Shown here: piece by piece, positions 1-6,552 of the stretch | Numbering within the stretch: position 1 is the stretch's first letter | Layout of the letters: each line of letters opens with the position of its first letter | IMG/VR virus record: IMGVR_UViG_3300027736_000208 | Coordinates: 1 to 27,345 of that record | Length of the DNA stretch: 27,345 nt | Strand: one strand, 5' to 3' | Source of the DNA: a virus | The notes under the pieces: generated by a model | What the model was told of the DNA's origin: nothing | What the model saw: the letters and a program-made list of their open reading frames with translations, nothing else | Database searches by the model: none | Translations under genes and position numbers: made by a program

Positions 1-80
1 CGCCCGACATTCTTCATGACCTTGGACGCTGCGTCTTTGGCAATGATTGCGAATACTGCCTGACCTGATGCTGAGACCAT
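1..80 (-). CDS. Tape measure protein, N-terminal fragment (left repeat copy)
   Basis: These 80 bases encode the first ~26 residues of the tape measure protein (beginning MVSASGQAVFAIIAKD) and run off the contig edge. The full gene is at 25453..26607. The start abuts the stop of the gp10-like gene, as in the right-hand copy. There are two base differences from the other copy (near positions 3 and 39). This is an assembly-edge fragment, not a broken gene. Confidence 0.85.
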   Translation of the reverse strand, partial: MVSASGQAVFAIIAKDAASKVMKNVG

Positions 81-653
81 CTAGCGACCCCTTCTCTTGA
101 ACTTCAAGATGCGACCTCTGAAGACATCATCGTTGAGGAACTTCTCAATCGTGGCGTAGTAGGCATCCAATGCCCGCTGTTGGATTCCAGGCTGACGAGC
201 AGTCTCGGTGACGAATGGCTTGCCTGCAACCCTGCCGCCTGATGCTGACACCGGCGAGACCTTGCCCGCACCAATGTCTGCCCAACTGATCCCCATGATA
301 TTACGCCCGCTCTTCGGTCCTCGGACCTTGTGTCCACTTGTGACCATCCAGCGGTACCATGCGCCGTCGGTATCACCTCGGCTCTTGCCTGGACGCGGAC
401 CGACTGTTGCTGATGGTTGCTGATAGCGGCCGCCCTTTGCGCTGACAGATCGGGAGAGCCGTCCTGTTCGGTTTGGTGCAGCAGCTTGCATTGGCTTGAC
501 CATCGTGCGTGCAGCGTTCATTGAGGCAAAGGTCATCAGGCGCTTATAGGCGCGAGGGTTGCCGCCCTGGAGGAAGCCTAGTTGCAGATTGTCGTATGAT
601 TTCTCAAACTTGACCTGCAACTGTATCTGCGATTGCGCGTTTGGCTTTCCCAC
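81..653 (-). CDS. HK97 gp10-like tail protein (left repeat copy)
   Basis: A 190-aa basic protein. Residues 44-75 contain the pattern of the HK97 gp10 family: a helix rich in Ala/Met, then AAPNRTGRLSRSV, then a small beta-rich core. A KPFVTETA segment lies near residue 147, where the family usually has a conserved Pro-Phe. Family members act at the head-tail joint or in tail completion. The GTG start overlaps the stop of the second tail-chaperone frame (TAGTG), and the stop abuts the tape-measure ATG. The position between chaperone and tape measure is unusual, since this family normally lies upstream of the major tail protein. It differs from the copy at 26608..27180 only at residues 10 (Ile/Thr) and 44 (Met/Val). 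Confidence 0.75.
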   Translation of the reverse strand: MGKPNAQSQIQLQVKFEKSYDNLQLGFLQGGNPRAYKRLMTFASMNAARTMVKPMQAAAPNRTGRLSRSVSAKGGRYQQPSATVGPRPGKSRGDTDGAWYRWMVTSGHKVRGPKSGRNIMGISWADIGAGKVSPVSASGGRVAGKPFVTETARQPGIQQRALDAYYATIEKFLNDDVFRGRILKFKRRGR

Positions 654-862
654 TATTTATCCTTTGGCTGCATCTCCGCAAACAGTTGCCATGCTTTGGC
701 TACTTGTTCAACCGGTAGGCTCGCAACTTCTTCTGGCCACATTCCGAACTCTTTGCCTAGAAGATGAAAGATGATCTCAGCGGGTGGAGCGATTGACTGA
801 CCAATCGCCAGCCGCCTGGCTGCGAGCCTTACTTGGGGTCCAGGGTGTTCGCCTCTGACCAC
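653..862 (-). CDS. Tail assembly chaperone, frameshifted second part (gpT-like)
   Basis: An open frame of up to 69 aa that overlaps the end of the gpG-like gene and ends with TAG overlapping the gp10-like GTG. Only a GTG at 862 could start it alone, with no convincing ribosome site, because this stretch is inside the upstream gene. A -1 slip at the CCCC just before the upstream stop would continue into this frame at CAA (835..833). That would give a fusion of 86 + 60 = 146 residues. This is the standard G/GT arrangement of siphoviruses, where the extended protein helps load tail subunits on the tape measure. The C-terminal part (FGMWPEEVASLPVEQVAKAW) is like the short helical T domains that follow slippery sites. 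Expression as a fusion is inferred. Confidence 0.68.
   Translation of the reverse strand: MVRGEHPGPQVRLAARRLAIGQSIAPPAEIIFHLLGKEFGMWPEEVASLPVEQVAKAWQLFAEMQPKDK
829..838 (-). other. Putative -1 ribosomal frameshift site
   Basis: In the gpG frame the minus strand reads GAC CCC AAG TAA. The proline codon can slip back one base on the run of four C and resume at CAA GTA AGG, which is the gpT-like frame. A rare-type slip run placed directly before a stop is a known frameshift arrangement. It is not a perfect XXXYYYZ heptamer, so the exact slip position is an inference from the frame relation and the gene order. Confidence 0.55.
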
Positions 863-1092
863 TTGGTCAAGACTGCGGTGAGTGCTTCAATCGGAGCATC
901 AAGGATGTCGGTTGCGGTCTCACCATCTAGACCCTTGAAGTTGTGGCTCACAACCATCTTGCTGAACGCTGTCAATGCACGAGTCGCATCACCAGAGTTC
1001 AACTCGATCAAGATGTTTGCCGATACGCCAGCGCGAAGTTCTGCCTTCCACCCTGCGTACTCGCCATCAAGTTGAATGACCTTTGTTGCCAT
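829..1092 (-). CDS. Tail assembly chaperone (gpG-like)
   Basis: An 87-aa acidic, helical protein between the major tail protein and the tape measure, the conserved position of tail assembly chaperones. Features seen are GEYAGWKAELRAGV near the N-terminus, a short loop with SGDATRALT, then HNFKGLDGE and a DAPIEALTAVL helix. This layout is typical of the YAGW-type chaperones of phages of Gram-positive hosts. An ATG two codons upstream (1098) touches the AGGAGG, so the second ATG at 1092, six bases after AGGAGG, is the better start. The chaperone is expected to bind the tape measure during tail assembly and be absent from the virion. Confidence 0.72.
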   Translation of the reverse strand: MATKVIQLDGEYAGWKAELRAGVSANILIELNSGDATRALTAFSKMVVSHNFKGLDGETATDILDAPIEALTAVLTKWSEANTLDPK

Positions 1093-1125
1093 GTTCATCC
1101 TCCTGCGGCATCTAGCCGCCTGCTA

Positions 1126-2136
1126 CTACGGCGCTGTTGACAGCGGCGAATCCACGATGATTCGGAGCGACTTGCCCGAAGTCGTGTCATACGCGAGACG
1201 GAGCGTGACCTCGTTTACCACAAGACCACCATCGTTCTCGGCGCTCAACGGCACGACATTCTCAACAACCCACGAGCCAAGAATCCACACTCCGTAGGAG
1301 TTGGAGTCTACGCCGGTGAGTCGCAGGAACTTCTGCGTGCCGATTGAGGTGATCGGGAAGGTGGTCGTTGCGCTGGAGTTGCTCGCCACCGTGATCGTCA
1401 TGGTCGCGTCAATGCTTCCGAGGAAGCCTGCCGTTGCGGCCGTGAGGCTCGCATCGAGCGCGTTCACCATCGACATCCCTGTTGAGATGCTCAGGTTGAA
1501 CGCAAGCACATCGTCATAGTCGGTCGCGGTTGGCGATACTGCTGCCTTGCTTGGGAATGTTGCCGCCGTGCTGAGTTTCAGCAAGCGCCCTGGCAGCACC
1601 GGCTGCGTAGGAAGCGCGGTCGCGTAGGCGAGAGCCGAGGAGGCAATCGTGGATGCTGCGAAGGTCGCACCAGCCATCAGTACGCCAGAAGCGTCTGCGC
1701 TCATCGTGATCTCGGTAGGGATCGCATCCGTCACGAGATACTTCTGCACGCCGTCTCCAACGAGGAGCGAGTAGAAGATTGGGGTATCAACATCGGTCTG
1801 GGTTGGTGACCAATCCCAAGTGTATGGTCCTGCGCCAGTCGTTGAAGCGCCAATGGCATCAAAGATGAGTGGCAGGGTTCGCATCGAGGCAGCGGACTCG
1901 CTGAATGAGATGACTGGATTCTTGCCGGTGATTACGACGCGGCCAGCCTGGATTGCTGTACGCACGCCTACCGAGGTGGTTTCGCCAAGGTCAACGGTGA
2001 CTCCAAGGTCCATGATGCCAAGAGCATCGGTGAACATGTTCTCACCAACTGAAGCGGTCATCGAGGCAGCGGTACCGAAGCCGCTCTGCGAGGCTGCGAC
2101 TACTCGCGTGAGAGCCTTTGATCCGAGTGTTGCCAT
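1126..2136 (-). CDS. Major tail protein
   Basis: A 336-aa Thr/Ser/Ala-rich protein with little Cys. It starts MATLGSKALTRVVAASQ and contains alternating hydrophobic beta segments typical of tail-tube proteins. It lies between the tail terminator (upstream) and the tail chaperones (downstream), the syntenic slot of the major tail tube protein. Weak features consistent with a tube subunit are the VRTAIQAGRVVITGK loop and the central WDWSPTQTDVD segment. The length fits phage tube proteins with a surface domain; the last ~100 residues may form an added Ig-like beta domain, but this is not certain. The 16-base gap to the upstream gene contains a purine-rich AAGGAGATAGGAC leader. Confidence 0.72.
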   Translation of the reverse strand: MATLGSKALTRVVAASQSGFGTAASMTASVGENMFTDALGIMDLGVTVDLGETTSVGVRTAIQAGRVVITGKNPVISFSESAASMRTLPLIFDAIGASTTGAGPYTWDWSPTQTDVDTPIFYSLLVGDGVQKYLVTDAIPTEITMSADASGVLMAGATFAASTIASSALAYATALPTQPVLPGRLLKLSTAATFPSKAAVSPTATDYDDVLAFNLSISTGMSMVNALDASLTAATAGFLGSIDATMTITVASNSSATTTFPITSIGTQKFLRLTGVDSNSYGVWILGSWVVENVVPLSAENDGGLVVNEVTLRLAYDTTSGKSLRIIVDSPLSTAP

Positions 2137-2152
2137 GTCCTATCTCCTTGCT

Positions 2153-2584
2153 CTACGCGGTGTAGGCAACGGCTTCATAAACCGCTACCTCAGCCGTTGC
2201 TGTCACCGTCAGATAATCCTGATCGGCGTAGGTGTCCTGTCCGAGTGTAGTGCCAGATACTGTGACCTGTGCCGCGTTTCCACTAATGGTCACCGCGCCA
2301 TTGAATGAGTCTCGTAGCCACGAGCGCCAGGTGTAAAGGTCTCGGTACTTCTCATCCATGCGTGGTACTGGGAGCAGGTAAAGTACGACGCTCACATTGA
2401 GTGTGACGATACGATTGCCGGAGCCGATGCTCACGCTATCCTCGCCTGGCATTAGTACGATGGCAGGAACGACTGGAAGCGCCTCTGGTGGCGTTGCGTA
2501 AACATTCCTGAGCGTGTAGCCGGTCGGTGGAGTTAGCGCCGCGAGGCGAGTCTTCATCGCGTCAAGAATAGTGAGATCGGTCAT
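2153..2584 (-). CDS. Tail terminator / tail completion protein
   Basis: A 143-aa protein that overlaps the connector gene by ATGA. The N-terminal helix (ILDAMKTRLAAL) is followed by a segment with PVVPAIVLMPGEDSVSIG. Further on come the strand LNVSVVLYLLP and the helix DLYTWRSWLRDSFNGAV. This order (helix, PAIV/PG loop, beta strand ending in V-L-Y-L, helix with a W..WLRDSF core, C-terminal beta sandwich) is the usual one in siphovirus tail terminators, which cap the tail tube and join it to the head. The slot between head-tail connector and major tail protein supports this. A minor tail or neck role is the alternative. Confidence 0.65.
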   Translation of the reverse strand: MTDLTILDAMKTRLAALTPPTGYTLRNVYATPPEALPVVPAIVLMPGEDSVSIGSGNRIVTLNVSVVLYLLPVPRMDEKYRDLYTWRSWLRDSFNGAVTISGNAAQVTVSGTTLGQDTYADQDYLTVTATAEVAVYEAVAYTA

Positions 2585-3180
2585 GAAGCAAGGCCAGCCC
2601 TGCGACGATACGGCTCAAGGATGAGTGCGGCTTCAGGATGAAGCGCACGAGTCATGCGGAGGATGCCGCCAAGGTCTTGGCTGCCGACCACGGCGAATGG
2701 TGCCGTACGGCTTGACCAGACTGCATTCGCCTGGATGATTGCGGCTTGCGTGACGGCTGCCGGTACGGCTGGGAAGCCGAACACGCCGACCACCTTCAGA
2801 CCGAGGTAGACATTTTTAGGGAATGACTTTGGAACGGTGACCGATGTCTCGATGCGGTCATACGGCCAGCCGTCTAGCGCGTAGTTGATCGGTGCCAACT
2901 TGTAGTCGGTGGCAGAAGACCAGGTGGTCTCATAAACGCCGTCTGCATTGTCATCAGATGTGAGCGTCGTGACGCTGACGAGATCATCCACGATGACATA
3001 GTTGTAGGCTTCAGGCGTGTAGTAGCGCGTCTCAGACGCGGTGCCGAAGCCGGTCTTGCGGTCGCAATGAAGGTCAATGAGGGTATCAGTCGCATCGAGG
3101 ACATTCTGAAGCGCGGTGTCATCGGTTGAGTCCGTGATCCCGACCGCTGCCTTGAACTGCGCAAGTGTTGCGTATGACAT
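2581..3180 (-). CDS. Head-tail connector protein (HK97 gp6-like)
   Basis: A 199-aa protein. The first ~45 residues form the helical start typical of gp6-type adaptors (MSYATLAQFKAAVGI, then a DDTALQNVLDATDTLID helix). A beta-rich part carries a YYTPEA motif, which resembles the R-Y-Y/F strand seen in these adaptors. A C-terminal helical region (AIIQANAVWSSR..., LEPYRRRAG) follows. Connectors of this family form a 12-13-mer ring under the portal. The ATG directly follows the stop of the upstream gene, and the downstream gene overlaps by ATGA. At ~200 aa it is longer than HK97 gp6 itself but normal for its actinophage-type relatives. Confidence 0.72.
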   Translation of the reverse strand: MSYATLAQFKAAVGITDSTDDTALQNVLDATDTLIDLHCDRKTGFGTASETRYYTPEAYNYVIVDDLVSVTTLTSDDNADGVYETTWSSATDYKLAPINYALDGWPYDRIETSVTVPKSFPKNVYLGLKVVGVFGFPAVPAAVTQAAIIQANAVWSSRTAPFAVVGSQDLGGILRMTRALHPEAALILEPYRRRAGLAS

Positions 3181-3447
3181 TTACCGACCCCCACTCTTGA
3201 ATAGCATTAGTGGTTGCGTTGACGAAGCAACGATCCCATAGAGTTTATCAGTTTCAGCAAGCCAGATTGTGTTGAGGGAGCCTTTCGGCAGTTCCATACC
3301 ATCCGACGATGTAACCGTTGCATCACCGATATAGACCGTGTTGCCTCCCGATGGAGCGTGCAGGGTCACCCACGATGCACCGACGGTGCCAGTCGTGATG
3401 AGCGTTGGACTGGTTCCAATGGTCACGCGGCTATGCACAATACTCAT
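3181..3447 (-). CDS. Small beta-rich head protein, possible decoration protein
   Basis: An 88-aa protein made of predicted beta strands: HSRVTIGTSPTLI, then WVTLHAPSGGNTVYIGD, then a DGMELPKGS turn, then DKLYGIVASSTQPLMLF. The pattern of a short jelly-roll-like fold with VYIGD and a LYGIVAS strand recurs in small virion proteins encoded beside capsid genes. In some phages these are capsid decorations or fibre heads. It starts in a TAATG overlap with the upstream gene and abuts the connector. Function is not proven by the sequence; a structural role is inferred from position and fold. Confidence 0.5.
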   Translation of the reverse strand: MSIVHSRVTIGTSPTLITTGTVGASWVTLHAPSGGNTVYIGDATVTSSDGMELPKGSLNTIWLAETDKLYGIVASSTQPLMLFKSGGR

Positions 3448-3689
3448 TACTCAGCATCCTCAGATTGGCTGATTTGCGCCACGCTGACGGCCTCTTGGTC
3501 AACGGTAGCAGTCCTACCCTGCTTTGCCACCTTGGCGCGCTCTACGGCCTTCCTAGGTGCCTCTGCGTCCACATCAGCGACGGCTTCAGCCAAGCCGAAT
3601 CCGATCAACGCTGTTGCCTCATCCTCAGGCATATCAACGATTGCACCAGATGGATATTCACCGCGTCGCTTGCAGAGTCGAACGATCAT
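3447..3689 (-). CDS. Small conserved head-region protein
   Basis: An 80-aa protein encoded directly after the major capsid gene. The first 35 residues form a compact fold (MIVRLCKRRGEYPSGAIVDM, then a helix DEATALIGFGLAEAV). The rest is a charged, Ala-rich tail without clear structure. Short proteins of the form hydrophobic strand, G.YP.G.IVD turn, A..LI..G.A helix are common next to phage capsid genes, but their role is not established. An AAGGAG lies seven bases before the ATG. A strong hairpin (3708..3733) separates it from the capsid gene and may set its expression lower. Confidence 0.6.
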   Translation of the reverse strand: MIVRLCKRRGEYPSGAIVDMPEDEATALIGFGLAEAVADVDAEAPRKAVERAKVAKQGRTATVDQEAVSVAQISQSEDAE

Positions 3690-3707
3690 CTTTCTCCTTG
3701 CGTGATT

Positions 3708-3733
3708 GTGGGAGCCGCCGAAGCGACTCCCAC
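3708..3733 (-). promoter_or_regulatory. 11-bp mRNA hairpin with UUCG tetraloop after capsid gene
   Basis: On the minus-strand transcript the 26 bases fold as GTGGGAGTCGC, loop TTCG, GCGGCTCCCAC: eleven pairs including one G-U, closed as C(UUCG)G, an exceptionally stable tetraloop. It lies between the capsid stop (3761) and the next Shine-Dalgarno. No U-run follows, so it is unlikely to be a full terminator. A role as 3' end stabiliser of capsid mRNA, RNase processing site or partial attenuator fits better. Confidence 0.75.
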
Positions 3734-3760
3734 TCTCACAAACTAACCGTCGCTAGACGA

Positions 3761-4906
3761 TTAGGCGTTCTTCAAGAACTTGACTGCCGAGGACTGAGCA
3801 AGCCCAGTCGCTCCGCGCAGTTGAACCTTGTACGAGACAAGGCCGAGGTTCCACGCGAACTCGCGGGAAGCCTCAACAGATACGCCGCCGACTACGACGG
3901 TCTTGATCTGTCCAAGGTCACCGAACAGGACGCTCTTCGCACCGGTTGCTGGGACAGCGATCCCACCAGCGGTGTAGACAGGCTTGCCGAGGAGGCGATC
4001 AGCCCCACCCTGCCCACCTGGCTGGAAGATTGGAAGGCTCGAGGAACTCGTTCCAAGAATCTGTCCAAGCGCCTGGTCGCTCATCAACCAACCAGCCTTT
4101 GCGGCTGATCGGTACTGCTGCTTCACAGCGTACTGAAGAGCAACAAGTTCTGCGTAGGTGAAGGCAACAGTTCCTGCTGCGGTTGCGCCAGTACCAGCGG
4201 CGCTCACGACGGCGGAGCCAGCGGCTGCACCGTGCGCGATTGCCATTTCCTGACCTGCGGCTTCGCTGATCATCGCGGCAACATCAAATGCTGCATCGTT
4301 GATCAACTCGTCCGAGACCTGGACCAGGACCGCGTACTTCACAGGTGTCAACGACAGAGCCGTTGCCGTGAAGTCATCTTCCGTGATCGTGCCTGCCTCA
4401 GCAACTGACCCTGCGGTCGTGCCGAGTGCGGATACGACTGGGAACTTGATGTTGTTGCCCGAAGACACCTGCATCAAGTCAACCACATCTGGGTTGATGA
4501 ACGGGTTGATCTGACCAGCAACAACATTGACGCGATTGTAGATGGCAACTGGGTTGCCAAGTCCTGCATCGGTCTTGATGTCGCGGTACTCGAAGGTCTC
4601 AACGCCACCGGCCATGCCGATTGCGCGAAGACGATCGTTGTCCGTCTTAGCAGCCGGAGCCGCCGAAGGAGCAACGATTGAAGCGTACTCAGCGCGAACC
4701 TCATCAGCGGCCTTGCGAGCCTCTGAAGCGGCCTTCTCTGCGCGGAGTGCCTCTGCGATTGTGCCTGCTTCTGCCATCAAGGCCTCGAAGCGATTCTTGT
4801 CTTCGCCTTCAAGCGCGGCACCCTTGTCGTTGGCAGCAACCGCTAGGTCGCGTGCCTCCGTGAGCAAGTGCGCTCGCTTGTCTGCGAGTTTTCCGAAGTC
4901 TGCCAT
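3761..4906 (-). CDS. Major capsid protein, HK97 fold
   Basis: A 381-aa protein. Residues 1-70 are a charged helical delta-like domain (KLADKRAHLLTEARDL, EALMAEAGTIAEALRAEK), expected to act as scaffold and be cut by the prohead protease. The rest is the HK97-fold shell: NPFINPDVVDLMQV, KFPVVSALG, a long SDELINDAAFDVAAMISEAAGQEMA helix region, and a C-terminal LGLVSYKVQLRGATG strand. The ATG at 4906 is chosen because AAGGAAG lies six bases before it; an in-frame ATG at 4948 is possible but has no such site. It follows the protease after a 125-base leader (4907..5031), the largest gap in the structural block. That leader has a weak GGGG/CCCC hairpin and no promoter I can defend. Confidence 0.88.
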   Translation of the reverse strand: MADFGKLADKRAHLLTEARDLAVAANDKGAALEGEDKNRFEALMAEAGTIAEALRAEKAASEARKAADEVRAEYASIVAPSAAPAAKTDNDRLRAIGMAGGVETFEYRDIKTDAGLGNPVAIYNRVNVVAGQINPFINPDVVDLMQVSSGNNIKFPVVSALGTTAGSVAEAGTITEDDFTATALSLTPVKYAVLVQVSDELINDAAFDVAAMISEAAGQEMAIAHGAAAGSAVVSAAGTGATAAGTVAFTYAELVALQYAVKQQYRSAAKAGWLMSDQALGQILGTSSSSLPIFQPGGQGGADRLLGKPVYTAGGIAVPATGAKSVLFGDLGQIKTVVVGGVSVEASREFAWNLGLVSYKVQLRGATGLAQSSAVKFLKNA

Positions 4907-5031
4907 TGCAGTCTTCCTTTCTGCGGACATAGCCGCATATGGGGTCATAGCCCCGATTGTTTTTGCACTCTTGAGCGGGATGTCTCTGGGTGGACTCGCG
5001 GACTTAGCGCGGTGGGACCCCGACTCGTGAC

Positions 5032-6552
5032 TTAGAGTGATTCACCTGCTGCACGCTCAACCTCTGCCAAAGCGAGAGCGACTGATGGGTCAATCGTTCC
5101 CTTCTTTGGTGACAGTTTGGAGCGAACAGCATCAAGTACCTCGATCTCTTCGGCGGACAGTTCGCGCCCAGCCTTGACCGATTCTAGGGTGGCCATCAAC
5201 GCATCGGCATCCACACCAATCTTTGGTGCGGTGACCTGGCGGATCGCCGTGAGTCCGAGGGTTGCAGGGTAGGCAGGAGTCTGACCACCGGCGGCAAGGA
5301 TGCTCACCTCAAAGAGGTTGGCTTCCTTGATCGTGCGGTTGTTGCCGTTCCACTCGTCGGAGACCTTCTGGAATCCGAACGACATCCCTGCTGCGGCGCT
5401 CTCGTGCGTCAGCATTGAGATCACCTTGGCAGCGTCAGGATCGGCTGGATCAAGTTTTGCGTCAACGCGCAAACCGCGCTCGTCTTCGGTGAGTTGCAAG
5501 CGGCCGCTTGCCGTGGTGGCAAGGGCGCGCTGCTCATCATGACCAAAGAGGAAGGCGATGATCTTCTGCCCTGCGGTTGCACGAGCGAGTGAACGCTTGA
5601 ACGCGCCTGGCGCGATGCGCTCCTCGAATGGCAAGCCTTCGCTTGGCGATGAGAAGATTGCGGCGTAGCCGGAGAAGTTGCGCTGACCAAGTGCGTCAGC
5701 CTCACCAATGCGGAACTCGCCCATCGGGACGGAGCGAACTTCTTTCTCTTTCATGTCAACAATCTCCCTATCTTCTGCGGCGATAAGAGCATCTGCCCAA
5801 GAGAGTACGCGATCAGCAGCGCCGTCTTGCGCCGTTTCCACACCCCAGAGATAGCCCGCGACGGCACCTGGTCCAGGGAAGTCTTCATTGCTTGAATCGC
5901 TGTTCTGCGGTACGCCTTCCCAATCCCCACGGTGACGGCGAATCCACGCAGCCATGCGGATCAGTTTGTCGGAGTCTGCTCGTCCTGCGTCCAGTTGGCG
6001 CGCCTCTGCAACGGTCTCTGGCTGCAAGCCATCACCGGCAAGACCTTCGTGATGCCAAACAAGACCCTTGCTCGCTGCGTCCTGAATATATTGAGGAACA
6101 TCGTAGACGGCGCGTGCCTCGACTGAAGCCAGTTCCTCTTCGCCTTGCTCAATCTCCCCAGCCTCCTTGGCGAGCAACTGCTCGGCCGTGAGCGCCATGA
6201 TGCCCATGCCCTCTGCGTTGCTGCGAGCCTCTGCTGAATCGTCAACAACATAGTCAATCTCTTCAAGCCCAAACTCGTCAACGATCTTGGCGTACTTGTA
6301 TGCCTTGAATGCCTCAATCACATTGGGTCCTGGGGTCTCGCTGAAGTCGTTGAGATAGATGCGCTCGTAGGGAACGCCGTTCTCCTTGAGCCACGCCTCG
6401 GTCTCGTCCAGTCGGCTGATGACGCGGCCGCTGACGATGAAGATGCGGACACCGTGATCCTGCACATCACTCTTGATATAGTCAATCAACGGCTGGCGTG
6501 GAGTATCTCCGCTCGTCGTGAGCGTATTGTCAATGTCGTAGATTTCAATCAC
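5032..6552 (-). CDS. HAD-domain / prohead protease fusion
   Basis: A 506-aa three-part protein. Residues 1-120 are a HAD-type phosphatase domain with motif I YDIDNTLT (Asp6, Asp8), motif II IVSGR (Ser41) and a terminal DDS near residue 104. Residues ~150-262 are a helical domain found with phage capsid-maturation proteins (VPQYIQDAASKGL, GGDGL-like AGDGLQ, then M..WIRRHRGDW and a GYLWGVE segment). Residues ~270-440 are an S78/HK97-type prohead protease: GYAAIFSSPSEG, His338 in LFGHDE, Ser391 in GMSFGF and Glu415 in LFEVS. The GTG start overlaps the portal stop (GTGA). An in-frame ATG at 5754 with AGGGAG nine bases upstream could also produce the protease alone. The usual protease is only ~200 aa. 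The role of the HAD part in heads is unknown. Confidence 0.83.
   Translation of the reverse strand: MIEIYDIDNTLTTSGDTPRQPLIDYIKSDVQDHGVRIFIVSGRVISRLDETEAWLKENGVPYERIYLNDFSETPGPNVIEAFKAYKYAKIVDEFGLEEIDYVVDDSAEARSNAEGMGIMALTAEQLLAKEAGEIEQGEEELASVEARAVYDVPQYIQDAASKGLVWHHEGLAGDGLQPETVAEARQLDAGRADSDKLIRMAAWIRRHRGDWEGVPQNSDSSNEDFPGPGAVAGYLWGVETAQDGAADRVLSWADALIAAEDREIVDMKEKEVRSVPMGEFRIGEADALGQRNFSGYAAIFSSPSEGLPFEERIAPGAFKRSLARATAGQKIIAFLFGHDEQRALATTASGRLQLTEDERGLRVDAKLDPADPDAAKVISMLTHESAAAGMSFGFQKVSDEWNGNNRTIKEANLFEVSILAAGGQTPAYPATLGLTAIRQVTAPKIGVDADALMATLESVKAGRELSAEEIEVLDAVRSKLSPKKGTIDPSVALALAEVERAAGESL

Larger units (their letters stand above)
1..818. repeat. Left copy of the terminal direct repeat (contig overlap)
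   Basis: Bases 1..818 match 26528..27345 at a constant offset of 26,527 with no indels. I counted about 24 substitutions by eye. Both copies hold the start of the tape-measure gene, the whole gp10-like gene and part of the second tail-chaperone frame, in the same order. This is the signature of a circular or circularly permuted genome assembled slightly past one full turn. Only two of the substituted codons in the gp10-like gene change an amino acid, so the differences are true sequence variants rather than random errors. Confidence 0.93.

Noticed and set aside
3557-4108. 183-aa open frame on the plus strand
   Set aside because: It crosses the end of the capsid gene and the hairpin on the other strand and has no family motif.
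4907-5031. Capsid promoter or riboswitch in the 125-base leader
   Set aside because: Only a short GGGG/CCCC hairpin is seen; there is no promoter box pair or known aptamer pattern.
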